A stretch of DNA of 56,092 nucleotides, taken from an uncultured Neomegalonema sp. Lineage in GTDB: Bacteria; Pseudomonadota; Alphaproteobacteria; Rhodobacterales; Rhodobacteraceae. Under the pieces are notes generated by a model. That model was not told the DNA's origin, did not search any database, and saw nothing but the letters and a program-made list of their open reading frames with translations. Shown here piece after piece: positions 1-8,885 of this stretch. The stretch spans positions 1-56,092 of the forward strand of contig CALDSD010000064.1 in NCBI GenBank assembly GCA_937911325.1, read 5' to 3'. Both the position numbers and the translations under genes were made by a program. Numbering within the stretch: the stretch's first letter is position 1; every line of letters starts with the position of its first letter.

Positions 1-923
1 CCGGCCTCCAGCTCGACGAATGCGCCGTTGTCGGTGATGGTGGTGACGCGGCCAGTGAAGCGCGCCTCCAACGGGAACTTGGCGGCGATGTTGTCCCAAG
101 GGTCGGTCATCAGCTGCTTCATGCCGAGGCTGATGCGCTGGGTGTCTTTATTGACTTTGACAACCTGGACTTTGACGGTTTCGCCGATGTTGAGAACCTC
201 GGACGGATGGTTCACACGGCGCCAGGCCATATCGGTGACGTGCAACAACCCATCGACGCCGCCCAGATCGACGAACGCGCCGTAATCGGTGATGTTCTTG
301 ACCACGCCTTCGATGACGTCGCCTTCCTGCAGACGGCCGACGATCTCCGCGCGTTGTTCGGCGCGGCTCTCTTCGAGCACTGCGCGGCGAGACACGACGA
401 TGTTGCCGCGGCGGCGATCCATTTTCAGGATCTGGAAGGGCTGCGGAATGTTCATCAGCGGAGAGACGTCGCGGATCGGGCGAACGTCGACCTGGCTGCC
501 CGGCAAGAACGCCACCGCGCCGCCAAGATCCACGGTAAAGCCGCCTTTCACACGACCGCAGCTCGCGCCTTCAACGCGCTCGCCGGCTTCATTTGCGGTT
601 TCAAGACGATCCCAAGCCTCTTCCCGCTTGGCTTTGTCGCGGGACAACACCGCTTCGCCCCGGGCGTTTTCGACCCGATCGAAGAACACCTCGACGGTGT
701 CGCCAACCTGGATCTCCGCCGGGCGTCCGGGCGCTGCGAATTCTTTGAGTTCGACGCGGCCTTCCATTTTGAAGCCAATGTCGATGATTGCTTGACCGTT
801 CTCGATCGCCAGGACTTCGCCTTTGACAACCGCGCCTTCGGCCGGGGCGTTCTCACCTTCGAGGCTTTCATTCAGAAGCGCTTCGAAGTCTTCCATAGAG
901 GGCTGCATGGCAGTCTGCGCCAT
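1..923 (-). CDS. rpsA: 30S ribosomal protein S1, 5' part (3' end outside window)
   Basis: Ribosomal protein S1 binds mRNA on the 30S subunit and helps load structured or weakly marked messages. The visible 307 residues start at ATG 921-923, seven bases after a TAGGAGAC ribosome site at 931-938; the gene runs off the left edge. S1 (OB-fold) repeats follow one another at roughly residues 30-100, 117-180 and 200-270, and a fourth begins near 285. Repeat three carries the typical NITDYGAFVDLGG and GLLHVTDM stretches. About half of a usual ~560-residue S1 is present. It lies downstream of cmk, the common alphaproteobacterial order, with a weak terminator between them, so it may have its own promoter in the 140-bp gap. 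Identity is secure. Confidence 0.96.
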   Translation of the reverse strand, partial: MAQTAMQPSMEDFEALLNESLEGENAPAEGAVVKGEVLAIENGQAIIDIGFKMEGRVELKEFAAPGRPAEIQVGDTVEVFFDRVENARGEAVLSRDKAKREEAWDRLETANEAGERVEGASCGRVKGGFTVDLGGAVAFLPGSQVDVRPIRDVSPLMNIPQPFQILKMDRRRGNIVVSRRAVLEESRAEQRAEIVGRLQEGDVIEGVVKNITDYGAFVDLGGVDGLLHVTDMAWRRVNHPSEVLNIGETVKVQVVKVNKDTQRISLGMKQLMTDPWDNIAAKFPLEARFTGRVTTITDNGAFVELEA

Positions 924-1029
924 TAAGTAAGTCTCCTAAACTGTTATCCGGGCCAGCCGGTTGTCTCCGGCGGTCTTTCAATGCGTTTGCTCGTAGTCAG
1001 TCTGGCGACCGCGCAACTTCAGCGTTTTA

Positions 1030-1060
1030 AAGCGATTAAGGCCCGACGCAGCGTCGAGCC
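1030..1060 (-). terminator. Weak hairpin terminator after cmk
   Basis: Read on the minus strand, an 8-bp stem (GGCUCGAC / GUCGGGCC, one G-U pair) with a 5-base loop lies just after the cmk stop and is followed by UUAAUCGCUUU. The U-run is broken, so termination is probably partial and some readthrough into rpsA is likely. Confidence 0.5.
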
Positions 1061-1063
1061 CGT

Positions 1064-1729
1064 CTAGCCTTCAGAAAAGGCCTGGCGCTGAATGATTGCG
1101 GCCGCCTGAGCGACGGCCTGCTCTATACCGAGTTCCGAGGTATCGAGCAAGTGTGCGTCGTCTGCTTGCTCGAGCGGCGCCGTCGCGCGCTCGGAATCGC
1201 GCCGGTCGCGGGCGATCATCGCCTCCAACACCTCGTCGTACGTCGCCTTATCCCCGCGCTCGACAAGCTCTTTGTGACGCCGCAGCGCGCGCGTCTCCTT
1301 GCTGGCGGTGACAAACAGCTTCACGTCGGCGTCCGGGCAGACCACCGTGCCAATGTCGCGACCATCGAGCACAGCGCCGACGACGCCGCCGGGAGCGCGC
1401 GCAGCGAACCTCCGTTGGTAGTCGAGCAGCGCCGCGCGCACCTTCGCCTGCCCCGCCACGATGCTGGACGCTTGCGCCGTCTCCGGCGTGCGAAGGTCGG
1501 ACCGCTGTAAATCGGAGCTCTGAAGCCCCCGCGCCGCCGCCTCAGCGGCGATCGGGTCTTTCGGGTCTTGCCCAGCCGCCAGAACTTTCGCAGCAACCGC
1601 GCGGTAAAGCGAGCCGGTGTCGAGATGCGCGAGATTGAACCGCGCCGCCAGCTCGCGCGAGAGCGTGCCTTTGCCCGACGCCGCGGGCCCGTCGATCGCA
1701 ACGACAACCGCTTTCCTGTCGCCCGTCAT
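1064..1729 (-). CDS. cmk: Cytidylate kinase
   Basis: Transfers a phosphate from ATP to CMP or dCMP in pyrimidine nucleotide supply (cytoplasm). The 221-residue protein has the P-loop GPAASGKGT at residues 14-22, the [11 protein letters not shown] stretch and the DGRDIGTVV segment expected around the CMP-binding site. Length matches the usual 210-230. The ATG at 1727-1729 overlaps the aroA stop in an ATGA junction, so the two are translationally coupled. The aroA-cmk-rpsA order is standard in Alphaproteobacteria. Confidence 0.97.
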   Translation of the reverse strand: MTGDRKAVVVAIDGPAASGKGTLSRELAARFNLAHLDTGSLYRAVAAKVLAAGQDPKDPIAAEAAARGLQSSDLQRSDLRTPETAQASSIVAGQAKVRAALLDYQRRFAARAPGGVVGAVLDGRDIGTVVCPDADVKLFVTASKETRALRRHKELVERGDKATYDEVLEAMIARDRRDSERATAPLEQADDAHLLDTSELGIEQAVAQAAAIIQRQAFSEG

Positions 1730-3081
1730 GACGGCGCAGACAGTCCGAGCCCGGCGCCGAGGCTTCGCATGAGCGGAATGAAGTTCGGGAAGCTGGTCGC
1801 GATCGGGCCGGCGTCGTCGATCGTCACTGGCTGTTGAGCGGCCAGCCCGAGAACCGCGAAAGACATCGCAATGCGGTGATCGAGTTCTGATGCGACCGTT
1901 CCGCCGCCCGGAACCCCGTCCGCGCCGCGCCCGTGAACGGTCAGCACGTCAAGTTCTTCCTCGACGGCGACGCCGCAGGCTTCAAGGCCCCGAGCCGTCG
2001 CCGCGATCCGGTCAGTCTCCTTGACGCGGAGCTCGTGAACGCCGCGCATGATCGTAACGCCTTCAGCGAAAGCTGCGGCGACGGATAGGATCGGGTATTC
2101 GTCGATCATCGACGGCGCGCGCTCCGGCGGAACTTCGATCCCTTTCAGAGTAGAAGATCTTGCAACCAGGTCGGCGACAGGCTCGCCGGCTTCTTCGCGG
2201 GCGTTCTCGATGCTCAGATCGGCGCCCATTTCCTGCAGCGTCGCGAACAGACCGGCGCGCGTGGGGTTCATGCCGATGCTGGGAACGCGAACCTCCGAAC
2301 CGGGCGTAACCAGCCCTGCGACAACCAGAAACGCCGCCGAGGAGGGGTCGCGTGGAACCGCGACATGGGTCGGGCGCAGCTCCGGCTGACCGGCGACGCG
2401 GATGATCCTCCCGCCCTCGGCTCGATCCTCAACCGACACCTGCGCCCCAAACCCACGGAGCATCCGCTCCGTATGGTCGCGTGTCGCCTCCGCCTCGATG
2501 ACAGTCGTTTCACCCGGCGCATTGAGGCCCGCGATCAGCACCGCGGATTTGACCTGCGCCGACGCCACCGGCAATTCGTACTCGATCGGAGCAGGGTTGG
2601 CGGCGCCTTGGAGCGTTAGAGGAAGGCGACCGCCGGTTCGTCCAATCGAAACAGCGCCAAACTCCGCCAGTGGCGTCAGGACGCGGCCCATCGGTCGCTT
2701 CCGCAGCGACGCGTCGCCGGTGAACGTCGTCGAGAAGCCATGCGTCGCCACGGCCCCCATCAGCAGGCGCACACCCGTCCCGGAGTTGCCGCAGTCGATG
2801 ACATCCTCCGGCTCCGCAAAGCCGCCGACGCCAACCCCGTTCACTGTCCAGGATCCATCTCCGATGCGCTCGACCTGAGCCCCGAGCGCCCTCATCGCTT
2901 CAGCCGTGTCGAGAACGTCCTGACCTTCGAGCAGCCCCTCGATCGTGGTCTTGCCCACCGCCATGGCTCCAAAGATCAGAGATCGGTGCGAAACCGACTT
3001 GTCGCCAGGCGCATGCGCTTCGCCCCTGAGGGGCCCGCCCGCTTTGGATGTCAAAGGTTGCGCAGGTCCGCTGCCAGCCAT
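1726..3081 (-). CDS. aroA: 3-phosphoshikimate 1-carboxyvinyltransferase (EPSP synthase), class II type
   Basis: Joins PEP to shikimate-3-phosphate in the pathway to chorismate. The 451-residue protein reads like the class II (CP4-type) enzymes throughout: GDKSVSHR near residue 26-33, [52 protein letters not shown] and [16 protein letters not shown]. The PEP-site loop is Asn99-Ser100-Gly101-Thr102-Gly103. Gly101 sits where CP4 has the Ala100 that gives glyphosate tolerance, so the class II fold here carries the sensitive-type residue. ATG 3079-3081 follows a GGAG site. An 81-bp gap separates it from trmB upstream; cmk overlaps it downstream. Confidence 0.96.
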   Translation of the reverse strand: MAGSGPAQPLTSKAGGPLRGEAHAPGDKSVSHRSLIFGAMAVGKTTIEGLLEGQDVLDTAEAMRALGAQVERIGDGSWTVNGVGVGGFAEPEDVIDCGNSGTGVRLLMGAVATHGFSTTFTGDASLRKRPMGRVLTPLAEFGAVSIGRTGGRLPLTLQGAANPAPIEYELPVASAQVKSAVLIAGLNAPGETTVIEAEATRDHTERMLRGFGAQVSVEDRAEGGRIIRVAGQPELRPTHVAVPRDPSSAAFLVVAGLVTPGSEVRVPSIGMNPTRAGLFATLQEMGADLSIENAREEAGEPVADLVARSSTLKGIEVPPERAPSMIDEYPILSVAAAFAEGVTIMRGVHELRVKETDRIAATARGLEACGVAVEEELDVLTVHGRGADGVPGGGTVASELDHRIAMSFAVLGLAAQQPVTIDDAGPIATSFPNFIPLMRSLGAGLGLSAPS

Positions 3082-3162
3082 TGAGGAAACTCCACGCTCA
3101 CGTCCGCCAGACAGCGAGACTTCTTGCGACAGCGATTAATCGGGCCGCCCGGGGCAGGCAAC

Positions 3163-3879
3163 TCAAACCCGCCGAAACGTCAGATAGCACGGCGTTCGGC
3201 CTTCTCGGATCGCCTTCGCCTCGTAGCGAGTGCTCGACCAATCCGGCCACGCTTCACGCCAGTCGGCGGAGGTGCGCGCCATCCACTCGAAGTCGTCGCG
3301 ATCCCGCGTCAGCTGCAGAGTATGGCGGATGTAGTCGGGAATGTCGCTCGCCACGCGCAGCTCGGCCCCTGGGCGAAGTATGCGCGCAAACGCATCGAGG
3401 TTTTCGGGCGAAACAAAGCGGCGTTTGTGATGCCGCGTCTTTGGCCAGGGATCCGGGTACAGAAGAAACGCCTTAGAGACCGAACCGTCTGGCAAAACAT
3501 CCATCAAGTCGCGCGCGTCGTAAGGATGGACCCGAACATTCTCGACCCCCTCGCACTTCATCGCCGCCAGCAGTTTCGCCACGCCGTCCACGTAGTGTTC
3601 GCAACCGATCAACCCGACGCTCGGATTGGCCAAAGCCTGGTGGATCAGGTGCTCGCCGCCCCCAAAGCCAATCTCCAACCAGATCTCTCGTTGACCGCCA
3701 AAGAGAGCCTGAAGATCTATCTGTCGACGATCCGGATTGCGCCTGAGATCCGCCTCGGGAACCGACACGGAGCTCAGATAGGCGTCCATCAAAGCCTGGC
3801 GACCTCCGCGCAGCTTGTGGCTGCGGCGCCGACCATACAGATTTCGCGGCGCATCCAAGGATTTGGGATCTTTCGACAT
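3163..3879 (-). CDS. trmB: tRNA (guanine-N7-)-methyltransferase
   Basis: Makes m7G46 in the variable loop of tRNAs using SAM. The sequence has the SAM-binding stretch WLEIGFGGGEHL and the family signature DPWPKTRHHKRRF, with the YYC-type ending expected of TrmB. I prefer the ATG at 3877-3879 (238 residues, beginning MSKDPKS). A TTG at 3898-3900 would add seven residues, but it lies in the loop of a hairpin (3891-3906) and has no ribosome site of its own. It follows metK by a short gap, so the SAM-making enzyme and a SAM-using enzyme are probably co-transcribed. Confidence 0.95.
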   Translation of the reverse strand: MSKDPKSLDAPRNLYGRRRSHKLRGGRQALMDAYLSSVSVPEADLRRNPDRRQIDLQALFGGQREIWLEIGFGGGEHLIHQALANPSVGLIGCEHYVDGVAKLLAAMKCEGVENVRVHPYDARDLMDVLPDGSVSKAFLLYPDPWPKTRHHKRRFVSPENLDAFARILRPGAELRVASDIPDYIRHTLQLTRDRDDFEWMARTSADWREAWPDWSSTRYEAKAIREGRTPCYLTFRRV

Positions 3880-3890
3880 AAGGTGACTGG

Positions 3891-3906
3891 GGGCGCGCAA
3901 GCGCCC
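3891..3906 (-). other. Intercistronic hairpin between metK and trmB
   Basis: A perfect 6-bp stem (GGGCGC / GCGCCC) with a TTGC loop lies between the metK stop (3914) and the trmB ATG (3879). No U-run follows, so it is not a classical terminator. It could act in mRNA processing or in setting the relative yield of the two proteins. Confidence 0.6.
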
Positions 3907-3913
3907 GCCGTCG

Positions 3914-5092
3914 TTAGATCGACGCTTTCACTGCGGCGCGCAGTTCGTCGGTCAGATCAAGCTTCTCCCAGGTGAAGCCCCCCTCCGGATCCGGCTGCCG
4001 ACCAAAGTGCCCGTAGGCGGCCGTGCGCTTGTAAATCGGCGCATTGAGCTTGAGATGCGTTCGGATGCCGCGCGGGCTGAGGTCCATCACTTTCGGAATG
4101 GCGCGCTCCAGCAGCGCACCCTCGACTTCGCCGGTGCCGTAGGTGTCGACCAGAATGGAGAGCGGCTGCGCAACGCCAATCGCGTAGGCGACCTGAATGC
4201 AGCAGCGCTTGGCGAGTTTCGCGCCGACGATGTTCTTGGCGAGATACCGCGCTGCGTAGGCGGCCGAGCGATCGACTTTCGTCGGATCCTTGCCCGAGAA
4301 CGCCCCACCGCCATGCGGGGCCGCGCCGCCATAGGTGTCGACGATGATCTTGCGGCCAGTCAGCCCAGCATCGCCGTCAGGTCCGCCGATAACGAACTTG
4401 CCGGTCGGGTTCACATGCCACTCGGTGCGTTCCGAGACCCACTCGGACGGGAGAACGGAATTGATGTAAGGCTCGACGATGTGACGCACATCCTGGGAGT
4501 CAAGCGTCGGATCCAGGTGCTGGCTGGAGAGAACGATAGAGGTGACCTCCACCGGCATGTAGTTCTCGTATCGCACGGTCAGCTGGCTCTTCGCGTCAGG
4601 TCCGAGCTGCGGGGTTTCGCCTGACTTCCGCGCAGACGCCAGACGACGCAGGATCTCATGCGAGTAGTAGATCGGCGCTGGCATGAACTCAGGCGTCTCG
4701 TCGACCGCATAGCCGAACATCAGACCCTGGTCTCCGGCGCCTTCGTCTTTGCTGTCGTTCGAGTCGACGCCTTGCGCGATTTCGGAAGACTGCGCGTGAA
4801 GATGCACCGCCACATCCATGTTGCGCCAATGAAAGCCGTCTTGCTCGTAACCGATCTCTTTGACCGTTTCGCGCGCCATTTCCTCAACACGGCCCAGAAC
4901 CGCCTCAGGACCACGCACCTCCCCCGCGATCACGACGCGATTTGTCGTGGCGAGCGTTTCACAGGCGACGCGCGCCTGGGGTTCTTCCGAGAGGTAGGCG
5001 TCGAGCACCGTGTCCGATATCTGATCGCAAACCTTGTCGGGGTGACCTTCCGACACGGACTCTGAAGTGAAAATATAGTCTTGGCGCGCCAA
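3914..5092 (-). CDS. metK: S-adenosylmethionine synthetase
   Basis: Makes SAM from methionine and ATP. The 392-residue protein has the amino-terminal [16 protein letters not shown], the [12 protein letters not shown] motif and the [20 protein letters not shown] loop that define the family. The start is a TTG at 5090-5092, five bases after a full AGGAGG ribosome site; no in-frame ATG lies upstream. It follows an XRE-type regulator (stop at 5216) by 123 bp and is followed by trmB. This xre-metK-trmB arrangement is conserved in many Alphaproteobacteria. Confidence 0.98.
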   Translation of the reverse strand: MARQDYIFTSESVSEGHPDKVCDQISDTVLDAYLSEEPQARVACETLATTNRVVIAGEVRGPEAVLGRVEEMARETVKEIGYEQDGFHWRNMDVAVHLHAQSSEIAQGVDSNDSKDEGAGDQGLMFGYAVDETPEFMPAPIYYSHEILRRLASARKSGETPQLGPDAKSQLTVRYENYMPVEVTSIVLSSQHLDPTLDSQDVRHIVEPYINSVLPSEWVSERTEWHVNPTGKFVIGGPDGDAGLTGRKIIVDTYGGAAPHGGGAFSGKDPTKVDRSAAYAARYLAKNIVGAKLAKRCCIQVAYAIGVAQPLSILVDTYGTGEVEGALLERAIPKVMDLSPRGIRTHLKLNAPIYKRTAAYGHFGRQPDPEGGFTWEKLDLTDELRAAVKASI

Positions 5093-5215
5093 CGCAGCCT
5101 CCTAATTCGGAACATCCAGACGGGTTTCCCGCGATCCTTCGCAAGGCCTACGCCATCAAAACAGCGTTCCGGTACGCCTAGTTCGACGCACGGGTCAAGG
5201 CGTCACCCAAGATTT
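5093..5215 (-). promoter_or_regulatory. metK leader region
   Basis: The 123-bp gap upstream of metK can form two small stems on the transcribed strand: CCTT-GCG-AAGG and, just after it, CGGG-AAA-CCCG, both upstream of the AGGAGG site. I compared it from memory with SAM-II and SAM/SAH riboswitch consensus features and saw no convincing match. It may hold a promoter or a leader RNA structure; I cannot say which. Confidence 0.3.
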
Positions 5216-5635
5216 CTACGGGTTTTGGGTCGTTTCCGCCCCCGCAAGCGTCTTCACAAGATCAAGAATTCGCTTTCTTTGATCGGCGCTTGTGATCTGA
5301 GCAAAGGCGGAGTTGAGCTGAAGTCCCTCAGGCGTCGCCAAGAACCCCATGAGATAAGGCGTCCCATCGGGCTCTGAGAGGCCAGACGGGACCGTCTCCA
5401 TGAGTTCCTGCGAAAGCCCCTCGAAGAAAAACGAGACATCGACGCCAAGAACGGTCGCCATCCGATAGAGACGCCCGGCCCCTATGCGATTTACGCCTTT
5501 CTCGTATTTCTGAATTTGTTGAAACGTCAGATTGAGGTGCTCGCCAAGTTTCTCCTGGCTCATACCGACGACCATCCTGCGCAACCGCATTCGGCCGCCT
5601 ACGTGAACGTCAATCGGATCCGGAACTCTCGGCAA
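5216..5635 (-). CDS. XRE-family helix-turn-helix regulator upstream of metK
   Basis: A 139-residue DNA-binding protein with one Cro/C1-type HTH at about residues 13-70 (RLRRMVVGMSQEKLGEHLN, then FQQIQKYEKGVNRI) and a C-terminal tail of about 70 residues with no domain I recognise. Homologues sit directly upstream of metK across Alphaproteobacteria; their target is not something I can state from sequence. The best start is a TTG at 5633-5635: no in-frame ATG or GTG lies upstream, and the next ATG (Met16) would cut into the HTH. A 13-bp palindrome about 110 bp upstream is a candidate operator, possibly for self-control. Confidence 0.9.
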   Translation of the reverse strand: MPRVPDPIDVHVGGRMRLRRMVVGMSQEKLGEHLNLTFQQIQKYEKGVNRIGAGRLYRMATVLGVDVSFFFEGLSQELMETVPSGLSEPDGTPYLMGFLATPEGLQLNSAFAQITSADQRKRILDLVKTLAGAETTQNP

Positions 5636-5744
5636 AGTCCACCTTTTGTACTTCGCGACGGAACGACTTTTTCATTCGTTCACTTACGCAACATGATCAG
5701 GCGGACCACTACACATACAGCTGTAATAGTTGCAAGAGTTTCTC

Positions 5745-5757
5745 TCTCAAATTGAGA
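5745..5757. promoter_or_regulatory. 13-bp palindrome upstream of the xre regulator
   Basis: TCTCAA-A-TTGAGA is a perfect palindrome in the AT-rich 133-bp gap between lnt and the xre gene. Position and size fit an operator for an XRE-type dimer, but binding is an inference. Confidence 0.35.
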
Positions 5758-5768
5758 CATAAAATGGT

Positions 5769-7310
5769 TTACAACCGAGAGGTGAATCGGGAAAAACCCG
5801 CAGTTACGGCAAAAAGTGACAAAATTACAACGAAAGAAGTGTCCCGATATGACACATAGGCTGTTTCCAAAATGGGAGCTGGGACCGCAACGTCGATGAA
5901 TCCTCGATGGTTAATCGGCAACAACTTCAAAACACGTCCGTATGGATCAATCGCAGCGGACACCCCGGTATTCGCAGATCGGATGAATGGCAGCCCCTGC
6001 TCGATCGCCCGAAACTGTGCCTGGATCAGATGCTGCCAGGGACCGCCGCTGTCGCCAAACCACGCGTCATTGGTGATCTGCAAAAGCATCGAAGGTCGCG
6101 CGTCGCCGCGAGGCATTTCTCCTGGGAATACCGCCTCATAACAAATCAACGCGCCAAAACTTGGCACGCCTGGCGCGGAAACGACCTGCGGCCCGGGTCC
6201 CGAAGCGAACCCGCCGGAGCGCCCGGCGAGCTGATTGACGCCGATCGACTCCAGCCACCCCTGGAGCGGCAGGTATTCTCCGAATGGAACAAGATGATGC
6301 TTGTCGTAGATCGCGTCTATCGATCCGGCCCCGTTCACGACAAACAGGCTGTTGTACCAGTCCTCGCCTCCGTTTCGCCCCTGCTCAGGACGTTGCGTGC
6401 CAACGACCAACGGCGCGTCTCCCGGCAAGAACCCCATGATTTCAGCCAAGATGCTCGGGTCTTGTAAGACCTGCGGCACCACGGAAGTTTCTGGCCAGAC
6501 CACGAATGTCGGAGAAAGCGTCGGTTCAACCGGAGACGCGCTGAGATCGACAAGCCATCGCATGTTTCGTCGAATGAGGTCGCTGCGCCATTTCTCCGTC
6601 TGAGGAACATTCGGCTGAACGATCCGGGCCACCGCTGACGTGGCCGGCGCCGGCTCGGACGGCAGCCTCGCCCACCCAACCACGGCCATTGCGATCAGGA
6701 TGGCCGCAGCAGAGCCGCTCAACGCCCACCGCTCACGCCCTTGCGCCCAAACGCCGGCCCCAAAACCCAAAAATACGAAGATCAGCAGAGCCGTTAAGCC
6801 GTATGGCCCCACATAGGCCGCGATCTGTGCGATCGGCGTATCGACCCAACCATATGCGAACAAGCCCCAGGGAAACCCTGTGAAGAGATGCCCGCGAAGA
6901 TACTCGGCGATCGACCAAAACGCGGCAAGAAGGCACATGTTGGACAGCAAACCGGAGCCGCCAAGGCGTTTCGCGAGGCCAAAGGCCAAACCCCAGTAGA
7001 TCGACAGAACGGCAGGCAGCAGCGTCACCGCAAACGGCGTCATCCATGCGAACTTGTCCGCTTCGACGAAGAATGCAGAGCCGATCCAGATCAGGCCCGG
7101 CGTGAAGTACCCAAAGCCCAACAGCCACCCGTCATAGGCGGCGCGCCGCGGCGTTTCCGCGCCCATGAACAGCACAAACGCCGCGGGTATCGCGATGAAG
7201 ATCGCCGGAAGCAAGTTCACCGGCGGGTGAATCAGCGAGAGCGTGGCGCCCAGAAGCAGCACGACGACTGCGCGTCGCCATCCGGTCAACCGAGCGAAGC
7301 CTCGCACCAA
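5769..7310 (-). CDS. lnt: Apolipoprotein N-acyltransferase
   Basis: Adds the third acyl chain to the N-terminal cysteine of lipoproteins at the inner membrane, the last step before Lol sorting. The 513-residue protein has about seven hydrophobic segments in the first ~215 residues and then a nitrilase-fold domain. Its catalytic triad is visible: Glu274 (VVWPETS), Lys337 (YDKHHLVPFGEYLP) and Cys390 (ICYEAVFP). The start is TTG 7308-7310, or the GTG that follows it, directly abutting the corC stop (7311-7313) with GGGGG nearby. Its substrates in this window could include the LpoA-like, BON and MltA lipoproteins. Confidence 0.96.
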   Translation of the reverse strand: MVRGFARLTGWRRAVVVLLLGATLSLIHPPVNLLPAIFIAIPAAFVLFMGAETPRRAAYDGWLLGFGYFTPGLIWIGSAFFVEADKFAWMTPFAVTLLPAVLSIYWGLAFGLAKRLGGSGLLSNMCLLAAFWSIAEYLRGHLFTGFPWGLFAYGWVDTPIAQIAAYVGPYGLTALLIFVFLGFGAGVWAQGRERWALSGSAAAILIAMAVVGWARLPSEPAPATSAVARIVQPNVPQTEKWRSDLIRRNMRWLVDLSASPVEPTLSPTFVVWPETSVVPQVLQDPSILAEIMGFLPGDAPLVVGTQRPEQGRNGGEDWYNSLFVVNGAGSIDAIYDKHHLVPFGEYLPLQGWLESIGVNQLAGRSGGFASGPGPQVVSAPGVPSFGALICYEAVFPGEMPRGDARPSMLLQITNDAWFGDSGGPWQHLIQAQFRAIEQGLPFIRSANTGVSAAIDPYGRVLKLLPINHRGFIDVAVPAPILETAYVSYRDTSFVVILSLFAVTAGFSRFTSRL

Positions 7311-8297
7311 TCAGCCCCCGGCCGATGCGAGCTTCACGACGTTGTCGTCCGAGTTTCCCTTATCTTCCGATGGATCCGCCGCGCTACGCGCATTCAACCG
7401 CACGCGCACCCGCTTAATCCGGCGCGGATCTGCGTCGATAATTTCAAATTCATGGCCATTCGGATGGGGGATGACCTCGCCCCGCTCCGGCACGCGGCCC
7501 AACAGCATGAACACCAGGCCGCCCAGGGTGTCGACCTCTTCCTCCCCGTCATCGCTCAGGAGTTTAACGCTCACCGCTTCTTCAAAGTCCCCGACCATGG
7601 CCCGAGCGTCCGCGACAAAGCACCCATCCGCCTGTTTGCGCCAAAGCGGACGGTCCGCCACGTCATGCTCGTCTTCGATCTCACCGACGATTTGTTCGAT
7701 CACGTCCTCGATCGTGAGCAACCCGTCGACGCCGCCGTACTCATCGACGACGAGCGCCATATGCCGTCGCGTCGCTTGCATCCGCTGCAGGAGCGGCTGG
7801 ATGCGCATCGACGGCGGAACGACAAGCACGCTCCGCAGATGCTCCCCCAGCGAAAAATCGTTCTGACGCGCGCCAAACCCGTGGCTCAGCGCGAGGTCTT
7901 TCAGGTGGACGACGCCAACCGGGTCGTCGAGCGTCTCCCGATAGACCGGAAGGCGAGAATGCGAGCAGGAGCGAAACGACTCGAGCGTCTCGTCTAGAGA
8001 AGCGTCTCGATCAATCGCGACGATATCGGCTCTGGGAACCATGACGTCGTCGACCCGAACGTCGCGCAAACGCAGAATATTCAGAAGCATTTCGCGTTCT
8101 TCCTGGGAACGCGCTTCGCCATTCTCGTGCTCGTGCGAAAGAAACTCCTCGAGGCGTTCTTCCGCGCCCGAAGTTTTAGACAAGCTTAACGCCGCCAATG
8201 CTCGTCGCATCCTGCGGCGGAGACTAGATCGCCCGACCTCTTCTTCCGACGACGTCTGGTCGCCTGCAGGGTCGGGCTTGATTATATCGCCGTCCAT
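7311..8297 (-). CDS. corC: CorC/HlyC-type CBS-domain protein
   Basis: A 328-residue cytoplasmic protein with a tandem CBS pair (about residues 80-205, starting RDVRVDDVMVPRADIVAID) and a C-terminal CorC_HlyC domain (about 220-300, GFLVFMLLGRVPERGEVI-like). Unlike larger relatives it lacks the DUF21 membrane domain. The family is linked to magnesium/cobalt efflux and, in alphaproteobacterial annotation, often called TlyC or hemolysin; a true haemolysin role is doubtful. ATG 8295-8297. It lies between ybeY and lnt in the conserved miaB-to-metK cluster. Confidence 0.92.
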   Translation of the reverse strand: MDGDIIKPDPAGDQTSSEEEVGRSSLRRRMRRALAALSLSKTSGAEERLEEFLSHEHENGEARSQEEREMLLNILRLRDVRVDDVMVPRADIVAIDRDASLDETLESFRSCSHSRLPVYRETLDDPVGVVHLKDLALSHGFGARQNDFSLGEHLRSVLVVPPSMRIQPLLQRMQATRRHMALVVDEYGGVDGLLTIEDVIEQIVGEIEDEHDVADRPLWRKQADGCFVADARAMVGDFEEAVSVKLLSDDGEEEVDTLGGLVFMLLGRVPERGEVIPHPNGHEFEIIDADPRRIKRVRVRLNARSAADPSEDKGNSDDNVVKLASAGG

Positions 8298-8324
8298 TAA
8301 TCCGTTCCGTCAACGCGTCTGTTG

Positions 8325-8885
8325 TCAGGATCGCACCTGATAGGGATCAGGCCAGCCCAAACGCTTCAGCGCCTCAATTTCACAGCGCTCCATCGCAACT
8401 GCGTCCTCATCGATTTGGTGATCATACCCCAAAAGATGAAGAACTCCGTGAACGATAAGGTGCATCGCGTGTTGTTCAATAGACTTAGCTTGATCTTTCG
8501 CTTCGACGCGCACCGTCTGAAACCCCAAGGCCACGTCCCCCAAGAGATGACGACCCGTCGGATCGTCGCGGTGCAGAGCCGTTACGAGATCCGACTCAAC
8601 CGTAAACGGACGCTCCAGCGCCTGAGACGGCCAAGAGAGCACATTTGTCGCGCGGTCCTTTGCTCGAAAGTCGCGATTAAGCTGCCGCATTTGCGCGTCG
8701 TTCGTTAACAAAATGCTCACGATCACAGCGTCGACAGGGATGTCGGCGACCTCAAGCGCGGCGCGAACGGATGTCGCCGCCAGCTGTTCGATCCCGCCAT
8801 CGACGTCGTCTGACCCGGGCTTTCGCCCAAGCTCCGCCCATGTGTCGTCAGCGATCGAAAGTTCGAGGAAATCCAGCTCGGTCAT
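8325..8885 (-). CDS. ybeY: Endoribonuclease / rRNA maturation factor YbeY
   Basis: Zinc-dependent RNase needed for 16S rRNA 3' maturation and ribosome quality control. The 186-residue protein has the metal site His146, His150 and His156 in HGVLHLLGYDH. The FRAKDRATNVLSWP stretch is also typical. The amino end is a little longer than in E. coli, as usual in Alphaproteobacteria. Its ATG (8883-8885) overlaps the phoH stop in an ATGA junction, so the two are translationally coupled. Confidence 0.97.
   Translation of the reverse strand: MTELDFLELSIADDTWAELGRKPGSDDVDGGIEQLAATSVRAALEVADIPVDAVIVSILLTNDAQMRQLNRDFRAKDRATNVLSWPSQALERPFTVESDLVTALHRDDPTGRHLLGDVALGFQTVRVEAKDQAKSIEQHAMHLIVHGVLHLLGYDHQIDEDAVAMERCEIEALKRLGWPDPYQVRS

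Noticed and set aside
28-926. Plus-strand open frames of 85, 168 and 239 codons across the left edge
   Set aside because: They lie antisense to rpsA, whose minus-strand translation shows clear S1 repeats; the plus-strand peptides have no recognisable motif.
5093-5215. SAM-II or SAM/SAH riboswitch before metK
   Set aside because: The stems are only 4 bp and I cannot match the conserved core positions; kept only as an uncharacterised leader.
8160-8200. CtrA-like TTAG...TTAA inside corC
   Set aside because: The spacing is six rather than seven and it lies inside coding sequence far from any start.
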